Assembly (NCBI GenBank): GCA_009792885.1 | Contig: WMCF01000015.1 | Span: 14,593,667-14,657,666, forward strand | From: Eremophila alpestris peregrina | Taxonomy: Eukaryota > Chordata > Aves > Passeriformes > Alaudidae | DNA length: 64,000 nt | Direction of reading: 5' to 3' | Part shown: piece after piece, positions 32,701-45,400 of the stretch | How the letters are laid out: the number at the start of each line of letters is the position of its first letter | How positions within the stretch are numbered: the stretch's first letter is position 1 | Notes under the pieces: generated by a model | The model's database searches: none | What the model was told of the DNA's origin: nothing | The model's input: the letters and a program-made list of their open reading frames with translations, nothing else | Made by a program: the position numbers and the translations under genes

Positions 32701-35700
32701 ACACTGTCTAGTTCTCTGCATAGCTCTTATCTTTGGGTCTAAATGGCAGTTTGTAGCAAAGAGCTGAAACACATGATTTCCACTCAATCCAAACCTATAT
32801 TCAGTTGAAAATGAAAACATCTAAAATAGTTTGCACAGGTTTATGTAAAAACTGGTGTGTACTCAGTAGTTTCTTCCCTTTGTTTCCTCTTCTTTCTGTT
32901 CATTCCACAAGAAAGTCCATCATCTTTGCAATCATATAGATATTTTGGGACTTAGGCATATGCTGTGCTTTAAAGAGTCCTTTAGGCCCCTTGGAGATTG
33001 TTCTTGTATTTCACTTATAGCATTCACATGTAAGCCTACAGATGATTTGCTCCTCACTTAAAAGTGATCCTCAGATTGATCATGGGTAGGCTTTTACCTG
33101 CCATACCTATGAATGTCCTTCTCTTGCCAGTATTTGTGTGGATGTGTGTAGTTCATAGTGTGTATGTGAGAGCACACCTGTACATAGAGATGTATATACA
33201 TACCCTGGTTTTGCCCAATATAATGATGCCAACTTGTGTGTAGAGCCAAAAAAACTTAAAAACTATACAGTGCTTGAGATGCTGCATTCTTTTTATTATA
33301 GTATTTTTTATATCAGATGAATTGCAGGATGTTTACAGATGCTTATTAATATTTAACTTATACAATGGGGTGGCAGGATGTTCATGATTGTTGTCAGCTA
33401 AAGAATTGTATATGATTCTGGGTGAAGTTTTGGCTTTTTTGAAATCCTTGGCAAAATTCCCATTGATCTCACTGGGGCCAAGATTAAACCCCTCTGAATC
33501 TATTGTTTACTGGCTATTTTCCTACTGTGATAATTTTTTTTAATGAGTGAAATGTATTTATTTTTTCCCAATGTGAAATCTGCAGTTTCTATTTGGATTT
33601 TTCTACAGAACCTGCAAACTACAACCCACGTGGGAATATATGCCTCACAGAATGTACAGAATTTTTCATTGATCTGGTCCTTGAATATATCTAAGAAAAT
33701 ATAATCTAAAATAACTTTTTTAAGATTTGATACAGAATCATCTAAAAAGAGGTCACCTTTCATGCCTCTCTCCACAAAGAGGGAATGCAATGTGGCAGGT
33801 GAATGTGAAGAAGTATTCACTGATAAATAAAAAGTAGTCCTGTCTGTTTTCTGTACCCACTGATCTCATGCAGCTCACCTGTCTCTGCAGATCTGGTATA
33901 AGACACTTGAAATACCTTATCCAAAAGTACCTTATTGGGGAAAAAATGTTACGTAGTATGTGGCTTTAAGCTTCTCATCAAGACATGGAGGTATCTTCAG
34001 AGCCAGTGTGTTGAATGACTTTTAATATTCCATGGATCAATTAAAATGATGAAAACGTTAAGTGGTTAAGGCAAGTCAGACAACTGCTTGACATTGGAGA
34101 AATCACTTGTCTAGAGGCAGAAGGATCAGTTCTTTAATAGCACAAGGGAGGAAAAATACTATTATGCTGCGCTTCCTAAATCCCTTTCCAGGGTATCTTT
34201 TAATTATGTATGCTCAAAGTGTATTCTTCCTGTAAAAAAACCATATGGCTGTGAAACAGCTAAATAGATGCATCCTTATTTCTTCATCTAAGGCTAAAAT
34301 ACCATTTTCAAACAAGAGCTGTCATGCACTTTGAAATACATGTGTTGGGAACAGGTAAGTTTATATTTATCATAGATAGTCATCCCAGGCATAGTCAGAC
34401 TTGTAAAATGAGGTGGTTATGTCAAGGTTATCAAAGCTGAAGAAATAACAAAGCAAACCTTCCTTCACGAGGCTCTCTCTGAAGACACCTGTGCAAATGC
34501 CCACCACTTCCAGGAATCTTTTCCTATAATTTCCTTTAAGAAAGGATCACATTCAGATTCCTATCCTTCCCCTTGCTAATCAGGCAGGAAGGATGCACCT
34601 TGGCTGAACTTTCTAGGAGTTTGTTGGCTGTAGAAACAGAACTCAAAAGAATAAACATTTGAGGTAAGCCGTAGGTTTGTGAAGGGCACACAGGACTCTG
34701 TCTGGGCTCATTAGTCTGCTAATGTGGATCTCATCACAGATCAGTGAGGGGAAAGCTCCTGTGGTGCTCCTGCTTCACATGGAGGCAAGGCTCTGTGGTT
34801 GTTAGTGGGGCAGGTGGGCGCCCAAGCAGGCAGACACCTTTCCTTTTGCCTGTTGGTCGGCTTTCTGCTATTCTCATCAGGACTGGAGTGCAGGACACAC
34901 CTTTCTTTGTCTGCAAGGCCATGTGACATCTGAGGAAATGAGGAGGAAGTGGCTGAAGGCCTGGATTCTGCCTTTGGTTTCCTGCCAATGGAGCTGGTGT
35001 AAGACTGGGGGCAGCCTGGTTAACCTTTGAGTGCCTCACTTTGTCCACCCAGGGGAATAGGGATGCTCACCACCTCTGTACAGCCCCCTCGAGTCCTGTA
35101 GGAGAGCAGTGTTATATAAACCGCTGAGTTTTACCCACACTATTATATGTAGTAAAAATAAATGACTTTTATCCATAACACTGCAAGAATTGCTTTTCCT
35201 AGTTCCAGTTCTCTTTGATGACCTACTATGCCCTGGGTAGTCAGTTTTGAAGCTTAGCAATTGCTCTAATACTTAGGATTACACACATAGCAGGCTCTGT
35301 TTGCTGCAGAAAAGAGTAAAACTTTAAACTGCCTGAAAAAACTTGCCAATGAAATATATCTAACAGAGCAGGGGTGTAACTTTTGGCTTTATTTACTTGT
35401 AATAATGGTAAGGAACAGTGAATTTTGTTTGTTTACATACTGTTTACAATGGCACAGTTTTATTTTTAATATATAAAAACAACTGAGGTATTTATTGCAT
35501 ATACTATTTTAAAGATGTTTTATGTGTTTTCACCTTTGGAATATATTGTTACATTTCCTTGTACAGATAATTTGGGTGGCTTTGTTAATATAGTTAGTAA
35601 TTTTTATGACTACTAAGTGACCAGTTTTCCGTGCCTTTTTATTGTTGGATGCATGATTACATATTTATTATTGTATGGAAGTCACTGAGATGTGTATTTT

Positions 35701-35789
35701 TGTATTCTGCTGGAAGCAATGGTTGATTTTATTGTTCATGATAAGAGATGCCTTCCATAACAGGCACTCGTATGAGATCTTCCTTCTCA

Positions 35790-35843
35790 AATAAACAGAA
35801 TGCATTCAATGTATACAAGTCCTTGCATTTATTTTGTGTGTAG
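35790..35843 (+). terminator. DGKH: Distal DGKH polyadenylation site
   Basis: AATAAA at 35,790-35,795, with TGTA words upstream (about 35,690-35,710) and a GT-rich downstream element ttttgtgtgtag at about 35,832-35,843. The arrangement is that of a strong vertebrate poly(A) site. Cleavage is expected near 35,810-35,820. Confidence 0.6.
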
Positions 35844-38800
35844 AAATCAGTGAAAAATGCTTGAACATCATGACACTGAAATTTAGGTCTTACTCAAAAT
35901 GTGGACTGATACTATTGCCATCAAATCTAAACCAAAATTCCCCGTCGATATCAATAAAATGGCAACTCCTTGGCACAATCTAAGACTTTGGAATTCCAAA
36001 GAAAACTCCGTGTGTTAAAACTACATAAAATTTGGTGAATGACTATAGAGTGTCATTTCTACTCAATCTGCCAGGCACTGCCTGCAAATTGCTTTAAATT
36101 AGGGGCTTTGAATACAGCTTTCATAGATCCTCTACATGGCCCTGTGCAAACCCAGAAGTAAGCAGGTCACTGTGCATGTAGGTGTTTACATTTGCAGGGA
36201 TCTGCTGCTGCGTCTTGCTGCCACACAGAGCATTGAGTGTAAAAACAGATCTGCATTTGCATCCATGGTAACACCAGCCATTAAAACAGAACGTGCACTA
36301 GCGCCTGCTTTTCTATGGGTAAGTGGCACTAAAGCAAACACACTTTTCCTCAGCAGGATGGGCTGTGCCTCACTAGCACCAGCCCTGATAAACACTCAGG
36401 GGGTTGATTCCAGAGGGCCATTCTGCAGGCAAGCATCAGCTGCTGTGTTGTAGGTCAGTGAGCTGCTAGGCTGGTACTTAGCACCAGATCTGAAAGTAAC
36501 CACATCCAGTGGCATTTTCAGGAGGAAAATTACAGTGTGTAGGAACCTAAGGCAGCTCACAAAGGCTGTAATCTTGTGATCGATGAAGTTGTCTTGTGGT
36601 TGGGATCCCATTGTCCTGACTGATCACATGTTGGAGAGGCAATATTATGGATAACCCAGAAAGGTCAGTGCTGGGGGGTTTAATGCACCATGAATTACAG
36701 TTCCCTTAGGATTGAAGCCTGTTCTTTAATTTGTTTTGGGAGGATTCAATTTCATTAACCAAACTGAAATGGTTGGTTTCAATAATCAAAGCTGTGGTAT
36801 AAATGAGAGACTGTAGTAGGAGAAATAACTCATGGGGTAAAGTAGGGGACACCACTAGGAATGGCACTCAGCAGTACCTGAGGAGACTGGGTGTGATGGT
36901 GCTTGGACACCGGGAACTCTCCAGAATTTCTTGTAGAAGTCAGACTGCACAGTAAGGTCGGCTTCCCACAGTTCATCTTGACCATAAATTAGTTTTCTGT
37001 GAATAACAAGTCAAAGAATGTGAAAAAACTGTAGTTGGGTTATAAGACTTAATCTGGAAGATGCACTGAGGGAGGTTTTTAATAATTTTGAGAAATGTTT
37101 GGTAAATGAATGAACTGTTCATACCACATGTCAATACTTGTGGCATATAATCAATCTGTTCATGTCAGTGGCACCAAATAGCTGATGATGAAGTCAGAGA
37201 TTGTACTGACTTTTAAGTCCTATCACTAAATTAATGAAAATCTGAAAAAAGAAGGTTGTAGACGGGCAAGCATTGACATTGGAAGTGCTGAAGCAAATCT
37301 AACAGAGTTGTTGCCCAAAGTGATTTTATCAAAAAGCACTGCATGGATGTCTTGTCTAAAACAAAATCTAGTAGTAAATTATTTAAAGAGGTTTAATGGG
37401 GATGGCATGATAAACTACAAGGGCAAAAATGAAACTGGTGCAGTATTAACATTCCATGTTAATATTAAAATATTGTAACAGAGAGCATGTTAAAAAGTGA
37501 GACACAAAAATTATTTCTAAATTATGCCATTCAGGACAGTAAAAGTTTGTGTTTAGATTAAAATCTGCCCATTCTGGAGGCAGATATAGGAGTATGGCAT
37601 TAGCCTGAATTGGCTGTGTATTTAAGTAGTTGTTTGCCCCATTTCCTTAGGAGTTATTGCAGACAGTTTCCTAATTACATAAATGCAGTTCTGATCATAT
37701 TTACAACTTTTTTCAAAATAAAATATGTCAGTGGAGCCATGGCCTTTAATCATCCTCAGCTGTGCAATGGTAAGAAGATGTCCTGGGTTGGATCTGTCTT
37801 GAAAGCATGACAAAACACAAGGCAGGTGCAATAGCTTCTGTCCTGGCCAAATGCTCGCAGAGAGTGAAAGCAGCAGCTGGCCCGTGCCCTCCTCCTTCAC
37901 ATGAGAACTGAGGGGATCTACACGGAAGTGCATCTTTCTTTTTATAGAGGGAGAGATGAGAGATGTCATGGTGATGAAATGGGACATCCTGGGATGTGGC
38001 AGATGCCTCACTGAGCCAGCAGGATTTTTTGCTCTGGCTTTAGTTTCCATTTCCTTTTCCTGACAGCAGTGCACAGCTGTGCCTGCACTTGCCCCTCTGA
38101 ACTCATTCCTCCCCTCTGCCCTTTTGCTGCTATTTGCATCTCCCATGGCTCAAAGGCTTCAGCCCTTCTCAGGTACCTACTGTCATTTCCCAATTACACT
38201 TTGCCAAGTTCAATTTCCTTTCTTCAATTTCATTAAAAAACCCCAAAACATAAAAACCTATCTGCTGCCTAGTGACATTAATGTAACAGCAGATATGTGT
38301 TCTCCTGGCAGTCGGGCTATCCTCTGAGTAGAGTAGTTCATTAATTAGAATCAGATATGTAATACCTCTGAACCCCTAACACACGGCCCTTGTAACAATA
38401 ATAATCATCATCTGCTAACAGTGTTCACAATTCACCCTATGGCGAGTTTTCCCTCCCTTTGAGGGAGCACAGCTTTGCTCAGACTTTCTGAGCACAGTGT
38501 TTCCAACCTGCTGTGGAAGCCATCAGTACTCTGGAGGTCAAGTCACACAGGAGTCTGCAAGTGGTGTAAGAGTATGTTCTTCTGATTTATGCCTGATGAC
38601 TTGTTTTCCAGCTAACTTGCTGAAAAGCATTAATCCAGTCAATCAGAAATCTTGGGGGGCTATTTTCAGGTGAATAAAAAGGAAAAAAATGTTCAAGAAG
38701 TTGAAGATGTCATGGAGCTGTTCCCAAAACATGGGGTTTTTGGAATGAGGGGAAGCTACTTCTTTAAGGATTGTAGGTTCAGAGGTCACTTCAGAGTACC

Positions 38801-41800
38801 TGCACTAAAAGCTTGGTAGTAAGGTTTTCATGCTATTCTTTCTCCTTCCCCAGCTTCTGCAAACTGTGGGAGGAGCAGGTGGGTTCTGGGGCCAACTCCT
38901 CATCCAAGGCAGAGTGACAGTTTAGAGGAGAGTGCCTTACCTGGAGTGTGTGGGCAACTCCTTCCTGAAATTAAAACCCACACACTTGAATGAAACAGGA
39001 AGTTATAAAATAAGTTTTCTTTTTTAAGCACTGACTTTCTACAAAGATGAGCCTTACATAATTCTGCTCTGGCATTCCATTCCATTCTCACCTCCTCTCT
39101 TTTGGGCCTTCACCTTTCTCACCACTGTGTTTTGAGCATCTTCTTTCAGGTACTCCATAGACCGTAAACCCAAGGAAATATAGGGACAGGGGCAACACTC
39201 TGGATCAAGAGGAGGAAGAGCCTCAAACAGCATTGACTGTCTTGTGAAATATTTTTCCAGATGCCAGTTGAATTCACATCTTTCATTTATTATCTTATTT
39301 ACCTCATCAAAAAGAAAATAATTATTATAATAATATCTATTAATTAATTAAAATAGTAATATATATGAATAAAAATCAACTATGTTCCTTAGAGAATTTA
39401 TAAAGGAACTAGGCAGCGACACAGGGAGAGATGGAGGAGACAATACCAGCTCTGCTCCATCAAAACATCAAGAAATGAACAGCATAAATTTTACAGTTGC
39501 AGTGTAAAACCTTCACAGAGTTGTCTTAGGAAGGTATATACTGCTTTACAAACCAAATGTTCTCAGAATTAAAATTTCAATATATTTCTCTGTGACCACT
39601 GGGCCATGAAAATGATTATGCTGTAATTCCCAGAACCTTAAGCCTATTTAAATTATTGACAGGAATAGTAATTAAATCTTTCAAACATTGTGGAAAGAGT
39701 AGCCTGGGCAAATGAGCTTAAATTGTTGAAAACTACAATAATAATTAATTATGTCAGGCCAATCAATCACCATTTATTTCTCAGTCAATAAGAACCATTG
39801 TTAATGGCTGATTAAGCTCAATTAAGATTTGATGGAAGCACTAGTTTTAAATAGAATTTAAATTATTGTATCATTTACTAGCAGGATAAAAAAGACATCA
39901 TGGCTTATTTTTTCAATATAAATCCCCTCTCAAAATGTATATATTTTGACAACAAGATTCAATGTCCTTGGTTTTCTTAGCTGGCTGGGCAATCTGGACT
40001 TTTATTAAAGACTTTTTCCCTTGCTGGATTAAATGGAGAAAAAACTTGACACATAGACCCTTGTGGTTCTTTTACATCTGTTTAGCTAATACCCAGTTTA
40101 AATGCTTCTGATATCTAGACTAATCCCTGGGGGAGTGGAAATAATAATTTTTCTTAATTTAGAGAGGACTCCTATCCTCTGTAGACCAACTTGCTTTGTG
40201 ATTTGTGGGAATCTGACCATCAGGTTGCCATTGGGTTGGTAGAGGGGAGGAGGAATCACAGTGCTGAAAAGATGTTACATGAGATTTTACCCATCCATGA
40301 ATGTTCCCATTCTAGCTTCCAGGCTCACTTTTTTTCTGCCATCAGTTTCCCACCTCCCAAATTGAACAGAGAAAAATGAGACTTTTAGGGTGCATGACAT
40401 GTTAAAGAATTCTGTTGCACCTTTGTTTTGGGCACTGAGTGATTCTGATGTGTAAGGTATCCGTGAGTATAAGATATGTGTAATGATGCTGTTGAAATTT
40501 GTTAAAACACTATTTCACCAAAGATTTGTTTGCTTTCAGTATTTACTGATTTTTTCTTTTGTTTATTTAGTGGTTCAAAGCCTGTATAGTAAATCTAAGT
40601 TTTCCTTTTGCATTGACTCTTTTTACTGGCCCAGAATAGAAGTCATTCTTTGAGAGATACACAAATTACAGCTGGTAGGAGGACTTTCCCAGAAGATATT
40701 AAATACTGCAGCTAAAATGCAGTTTCTGTGTCTGAATCCCACACTTGGCAGGTCAGCTGCATCTCTTACCTTCCATTCTCCTTTGGCCTCAGTGTCTTTG
40801 AGGGTACCCAATGCCAGCACTGATGATGTCTCTTCCTTGCAACACAGTATTTGTGTTTTACAGAGGTGATAAAATTTTAGCATGATGTATAAAATAGATG
40901 CACAACTTAGGCAATTTGTACTTTTCATCTTCTCTTTCACGCAGACACGGATGGTATTGCCCATTTCCTTTAAAAGCAGGCCACCTAGTGCTTGCAGAGG
41001 TTCAGCACAGAGAGAAGCCCACTGCCAGCACATCTGTTTGCTCCCTCCCTCACTTGCACTCCCTTCAAACCATGGAGCTGCTCACCTACTTTTCAAAACA
41101 CACTGTGCCACCATGCAACTTAAAAGAACAGAAACTTTAGGTTGTTGATTTCACAGGCCTGTTTCCTGTCTGGCTCTCTGCTACTTGCTTTGCTCCAGCA
41201 CTGGGTTTTGTCAGACCTCTCTGTCAACCAGCATTAATGCCCTAATATGGCCAAGAGGCATCAAGGAACGTGACAGTGTGGTTGGGATCAGCTGGATTAA
41301 TGAACTAAGCCAAGGGTAGAAGGATCTAGCACCAGGAGTGGCCCAGTGAGGTGACAGTACTGAGACAAAAGAGGAAAGACAAAAGGGAAGAGAGGACAAT
41401 ATTGCCCTTTCACCACCAGGAGCAAGCTGGCAGAAACTGCATCCTCAGGTTCACCAAAGAACAAGAGAATTAAGGTAGAAACACTGACAGCTTCCCATCC
41501 TCCAGACTGACACTAGGGCACTATAAGAGGGAAAAAAAATGCCTCAGTCCTTTACAAGGGCTATTAAAAAAGGATGAGCCAGTAGTATCATACTGGAATG
41601 TGACATCTCCAGAGAAAGTGGAAAGGCACAGCCTGGAATGATGTTTCTAATTCTGTAGCTGTATGACAGACATGTAAGCAGTGTCCCAGGAAGATACTTT
41701 ATCCCAGCATTTTGCTGGAGCTTCTTTTCCTCCTCCCAGTGAGACAAGGAGAAGACCCAGAAACCTGCTGCTATTAATGGTCCTGTGGCACTTCTTATAG

Positions 41801-42384
41801 AATGTCTAAATTCTGATGAAGGTAAATCCTGTCTGAATTTTCTTTTTGATAAATTGGATAAATCTCTCTGTGATAGAAGAGTTTGAGGTGTTTTGTGCAT
41901 GTGAAAGAAGTGTAAATACTGAGCTGGATATTAAATAGCAAAGCTAAATTCAGTCCTGCATGGCTGCCAATGTATTTGGCAATATTCTCCTTTTGTTGTA
42001 GGGGTTTAGCCTTTTAGTTAAAATGAAAAATCAGTAATTTTGCATTCAAATCTGTTTTTAAAGACACGTAGAACTCTTATTTTTATTTTAAAAAGGAACA
42101 AAGAGGGAAATTTAACACTAGCAAGAGGATCAATCTGCACCATAACAAGAACATTTCTGGAAAAGCTGTGTCTTAGACTGTAAAACTTGAGAAAATTATT
42201 AAATGACAGAAGTTATAAATTAATGTTTTCTGTATTTGGTCTGCATTGGAGTAATGGGCACTTTCACATATCTTTTGTTAACTGCTGTCAGGAATGCAGG
42301 CTGCACTGGTGGATCTGGGATGGAAATCCTGACATTTCTATAGTGGTAGGAAATTTAATAGAGGAGTTCTAAACAAGCTTCTTT

Positions 42385-42414
42385 CAAAACAAAACAAAAC
42401 AAAACAAAAAAAAA
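42385..42414. repeat. (CAAAA)n short tandem repeat
   Basis: Four caaaa units followed by a poly-A run, intergenic. Confidence 0.9.
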
Positions 42415-45400
42415 GCTGCAGTCTTGCTCCTCAGTACTTGGTCCTGGTGGCAGAACTTTACTTTTGACTTAGGATCATTTCACATTAGTTCTGTATCATC
42501 CTGACAAGTCTTCTCCACCTGCAGTTTTCATCATTATCTTTCCTGAAAATAACTGGAAAACATCCACACTAAAAAGCCTCACCAGAACATTTTATCTTAA
42601 TGAATAGAACATATATTCTCTAAGAGTGCATTTTTCACTCACATACACATATATACTACCCTCAAATATGCCATATAGCTATGCTGTTGCAAGTTATTAT
42701 TGATATTAATTATAAACATTAATTTCAAATTTTCAAATATCTTAAAACTCATCACCTCTAAAGCTGTAATTAAGTTTACTTGAAAATCCAACCTTAAAAT
42801 CAATCATCAATATATATCAGGTTTCTGCAATGTCATCAAATGAATTCACATAGAAAACTATCCTCCCCTGGCACACCTGAGACAGAAGGGGATCAAGGAA
42901 ACCGGCCTTGAATTAAAAACAAGCCAAAAGAGAGGAAGCTGTAATTTGTACTCTGGATCCTGGCACATTTCTCATTTCACATACCAGCTATCAGGTGTGG
43001 CCTTGTGTGTTCTACAACTGTCCCTCATAAAAAAACCACAATTTCTATTTTTGTGATAGGGAAAAATGAGCCCTAAAGCTGCAAAGCTGCAAAAAGCTCC
43101 TCCTCCCTGGATAATGAAGGAGAAAGGAGGAGGAGAAAGGGTGCCTTCGAGCAAACCTGTCTTGCCAGAGCCTGAGGGAACCAAGATGGGAAAACAAAAC
43201 ATTGGATTGCTTCCAAACAGGAGCCACAGGCAAAGTCCTCTGTGATTCTTCTGAAACCCTGGAGTTCTTTCCCACACAAGTCATTCATATCCATCAGCTC
43301 TCAACCACAAAAAAATATCCTTTCAATGGCCTGAAAAATGAACATATTTTGCCAATGAAGGAGCTAAATCAGATCAGTGTAACTTCGTTTTGTGGTACAA
43401 AAATAGTAAAGCTGGGCTTGTAGGGGAATGGAAATCCATTTCCATTTTTCTCCTTTGGTATAATGTGTTTTAAAGAGTATATTACTAAAGAATCCATCAT
43501 CAATATGTTATTGTAACTTACCCCTCAGTGGCTTTATTACACTCATAAAGAATTGGGTGGTTCAACACTTATGCCTATCACAGACCTTTTAGCATAAAGT
43601 AAAGAGGTATAAATATTATCAATGCTTCAGCCACTAATTTCTTTCCTGTACCCCATCTTCATCACCTCAGGAAACAGAAAATCACAGCTGGCCAATCCTC
43701 ATGTAACTTTTAGTACCAGGAATATTTTCAATAAACCTTTTGACTGCAATCTCTCAAGATAACCAACTTGCAGGGACAAGCCTCAACATCTCCATGCATT
43801 CAAAGCTGATTAAATTTAAAGCTACTGGTAATTCTGGGAACTTTTTTGGCAGACAAGGAAAAAATAAGTTAATACTTTTATAACCCAGCTTTCAAGATCA
43901 AATTCTGATTTATCTATACCATCTGTTTTATTATGTAATGTATGACCCAGGCAGTTATCTGAAAGCAAATATTAATTCTCATTTTCCATTCATTTATAGG
44001 CAGAACAATGTCTTATCAGTTGTAAATGATGACATATGGTTGAAGTTCAAACAATTTGATTTTAAAACACTTTTATTATGTTTTCAAAGATTCCTAATGC
44101 AGTTTCTTGCAACTGAGCAAAAAGGCAATGGATTAGTCCCATTTTGACTGAGGAAAAAGATTTTGACTTTATATACTAAAATATGTATTTATATTATGTT
44201 TATATATCCACAGCTTTAAAGCATAAGTGATCACAGAGAAGATATTTTCCTTTCAACAAAGTTTAAAAAAATTAACTTCTTTAATTACAAGAATAACTTG
44301 TATGGTTATACTTCAATGGTACATGGTCCAAATTACCCAGTAAAATACAATGTTACCAGGATGTCTAGTTTTAAGCTACCTTTTGACTCTTGAAAAACTC
44401 AATTTACTGTCACAATCAAGTGAGCTTCAATTTAAAAACAGTTTAAAAATTAAATTTATCTGATTCTCAGTAGGCTGTATAAATGCAACATTTCTGAGCC
44501 AAAAAATGTACCTAGAAAAACTTCATTGGGAAAATGAAACTGCCTTCAGTGAATGTAGCTCAGAAACAGCTGCTGAGAAATCCTGCAGTGGTAGGGAAGA
44601 ACTCACAGCATTTCTTTCAGGTATTTCTGTTTTGTGTTCCATTTTGCCAAGATTTTGTGTCTTCAAACAGTAAATTACAAAGAAGTCCGAGTAAAGTAGT
44701 GTACTGTGACTTTTTCACAAAGGCAACCCCCACACAATAAAAATGCCCTCTTTCTGACATGAGGTTTTCAGCATCCTTTGTATTGCAGCAATTTTTTTAT
44801 ACAACCATGTGGATGGAGGAATGAGGCACTTCTAGCTTGTCTTAGGTAATGGTTTCCTTGTCAGTCCTAGTTTTCAGAAGAAGCTATCAATACTCCTATT
44901 TTGCTGGAAAGGTATCACCAAGACGTGTAAGGACTTGGTAGTTTCAGTCAATACTTTGATGGAAAAAGACAATAACTCTACAATTAAAGTGTGCTCATGT
45001 TTAAAGAGCATTTCTATTATAGACAGAACCAGAGGGGAAATTAAATAATCTCTCAGTATGTGGCAACACTGAGGAAATTGAGAATCAGGACTTAAATGAC
45101 ACACAGCAGCAGTTATTCATGTGTGGAATATAAACAAGACAAGCCAAATGGTCACATTGAGACTGACTTAAGCCTTAAACATATGCTCAAGTTATTTCAT
45201 CTGAGATGAAGAGCACATTTCAGGATATGTCGCAGCAGCACACAGCAAAATGTGTAACATCTCCAGCAGAAACGAAGGAGAAAGCACATAGTGAACATTA
45301 CACTGAACTGTTTTCATTGTGGGAAAATACTCACTATGAAAATGATTCAAGAATTAACTCTGTAAAACCAGCAATAAACTGGGCCATGCTTAGAAAATAT

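Larger units (their letters stand above)
25176..35815 (+). other. DGKH: Probable very long DGKH 3' UTR
   Basis: About 10.6 kb after the stop codon is AT-rich and contains no CR1, no splice-flanked coding exon and no promoter-like island. It ends at AATAAA (35,790-35,795) followed by a GT-rich element. It contains Pumilio-type words TGTAAATA (29,011) and TGTATATA (33,191), many ATTTA words, and internal AATAAA signals such as 26,681 and 29,018 that could give shorter forms. The single-exon 3' UTR reading is inferred; the distal end could instead belong to a separate transcript. Confidence 0.6.

Noticed and set aside
36136..36453. 105-codon plus-strand open frame downstream of DGKH
   Set aside because: No family similarity recognised, and an opposite-strand frame overlaps it. 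Probably chance.
37622..38146. 174-codon minus-strand open frame in the intergenic region
   Set aside because: No recognisable domain, no exon signals, and the composition resembles translated non-coding DNA.
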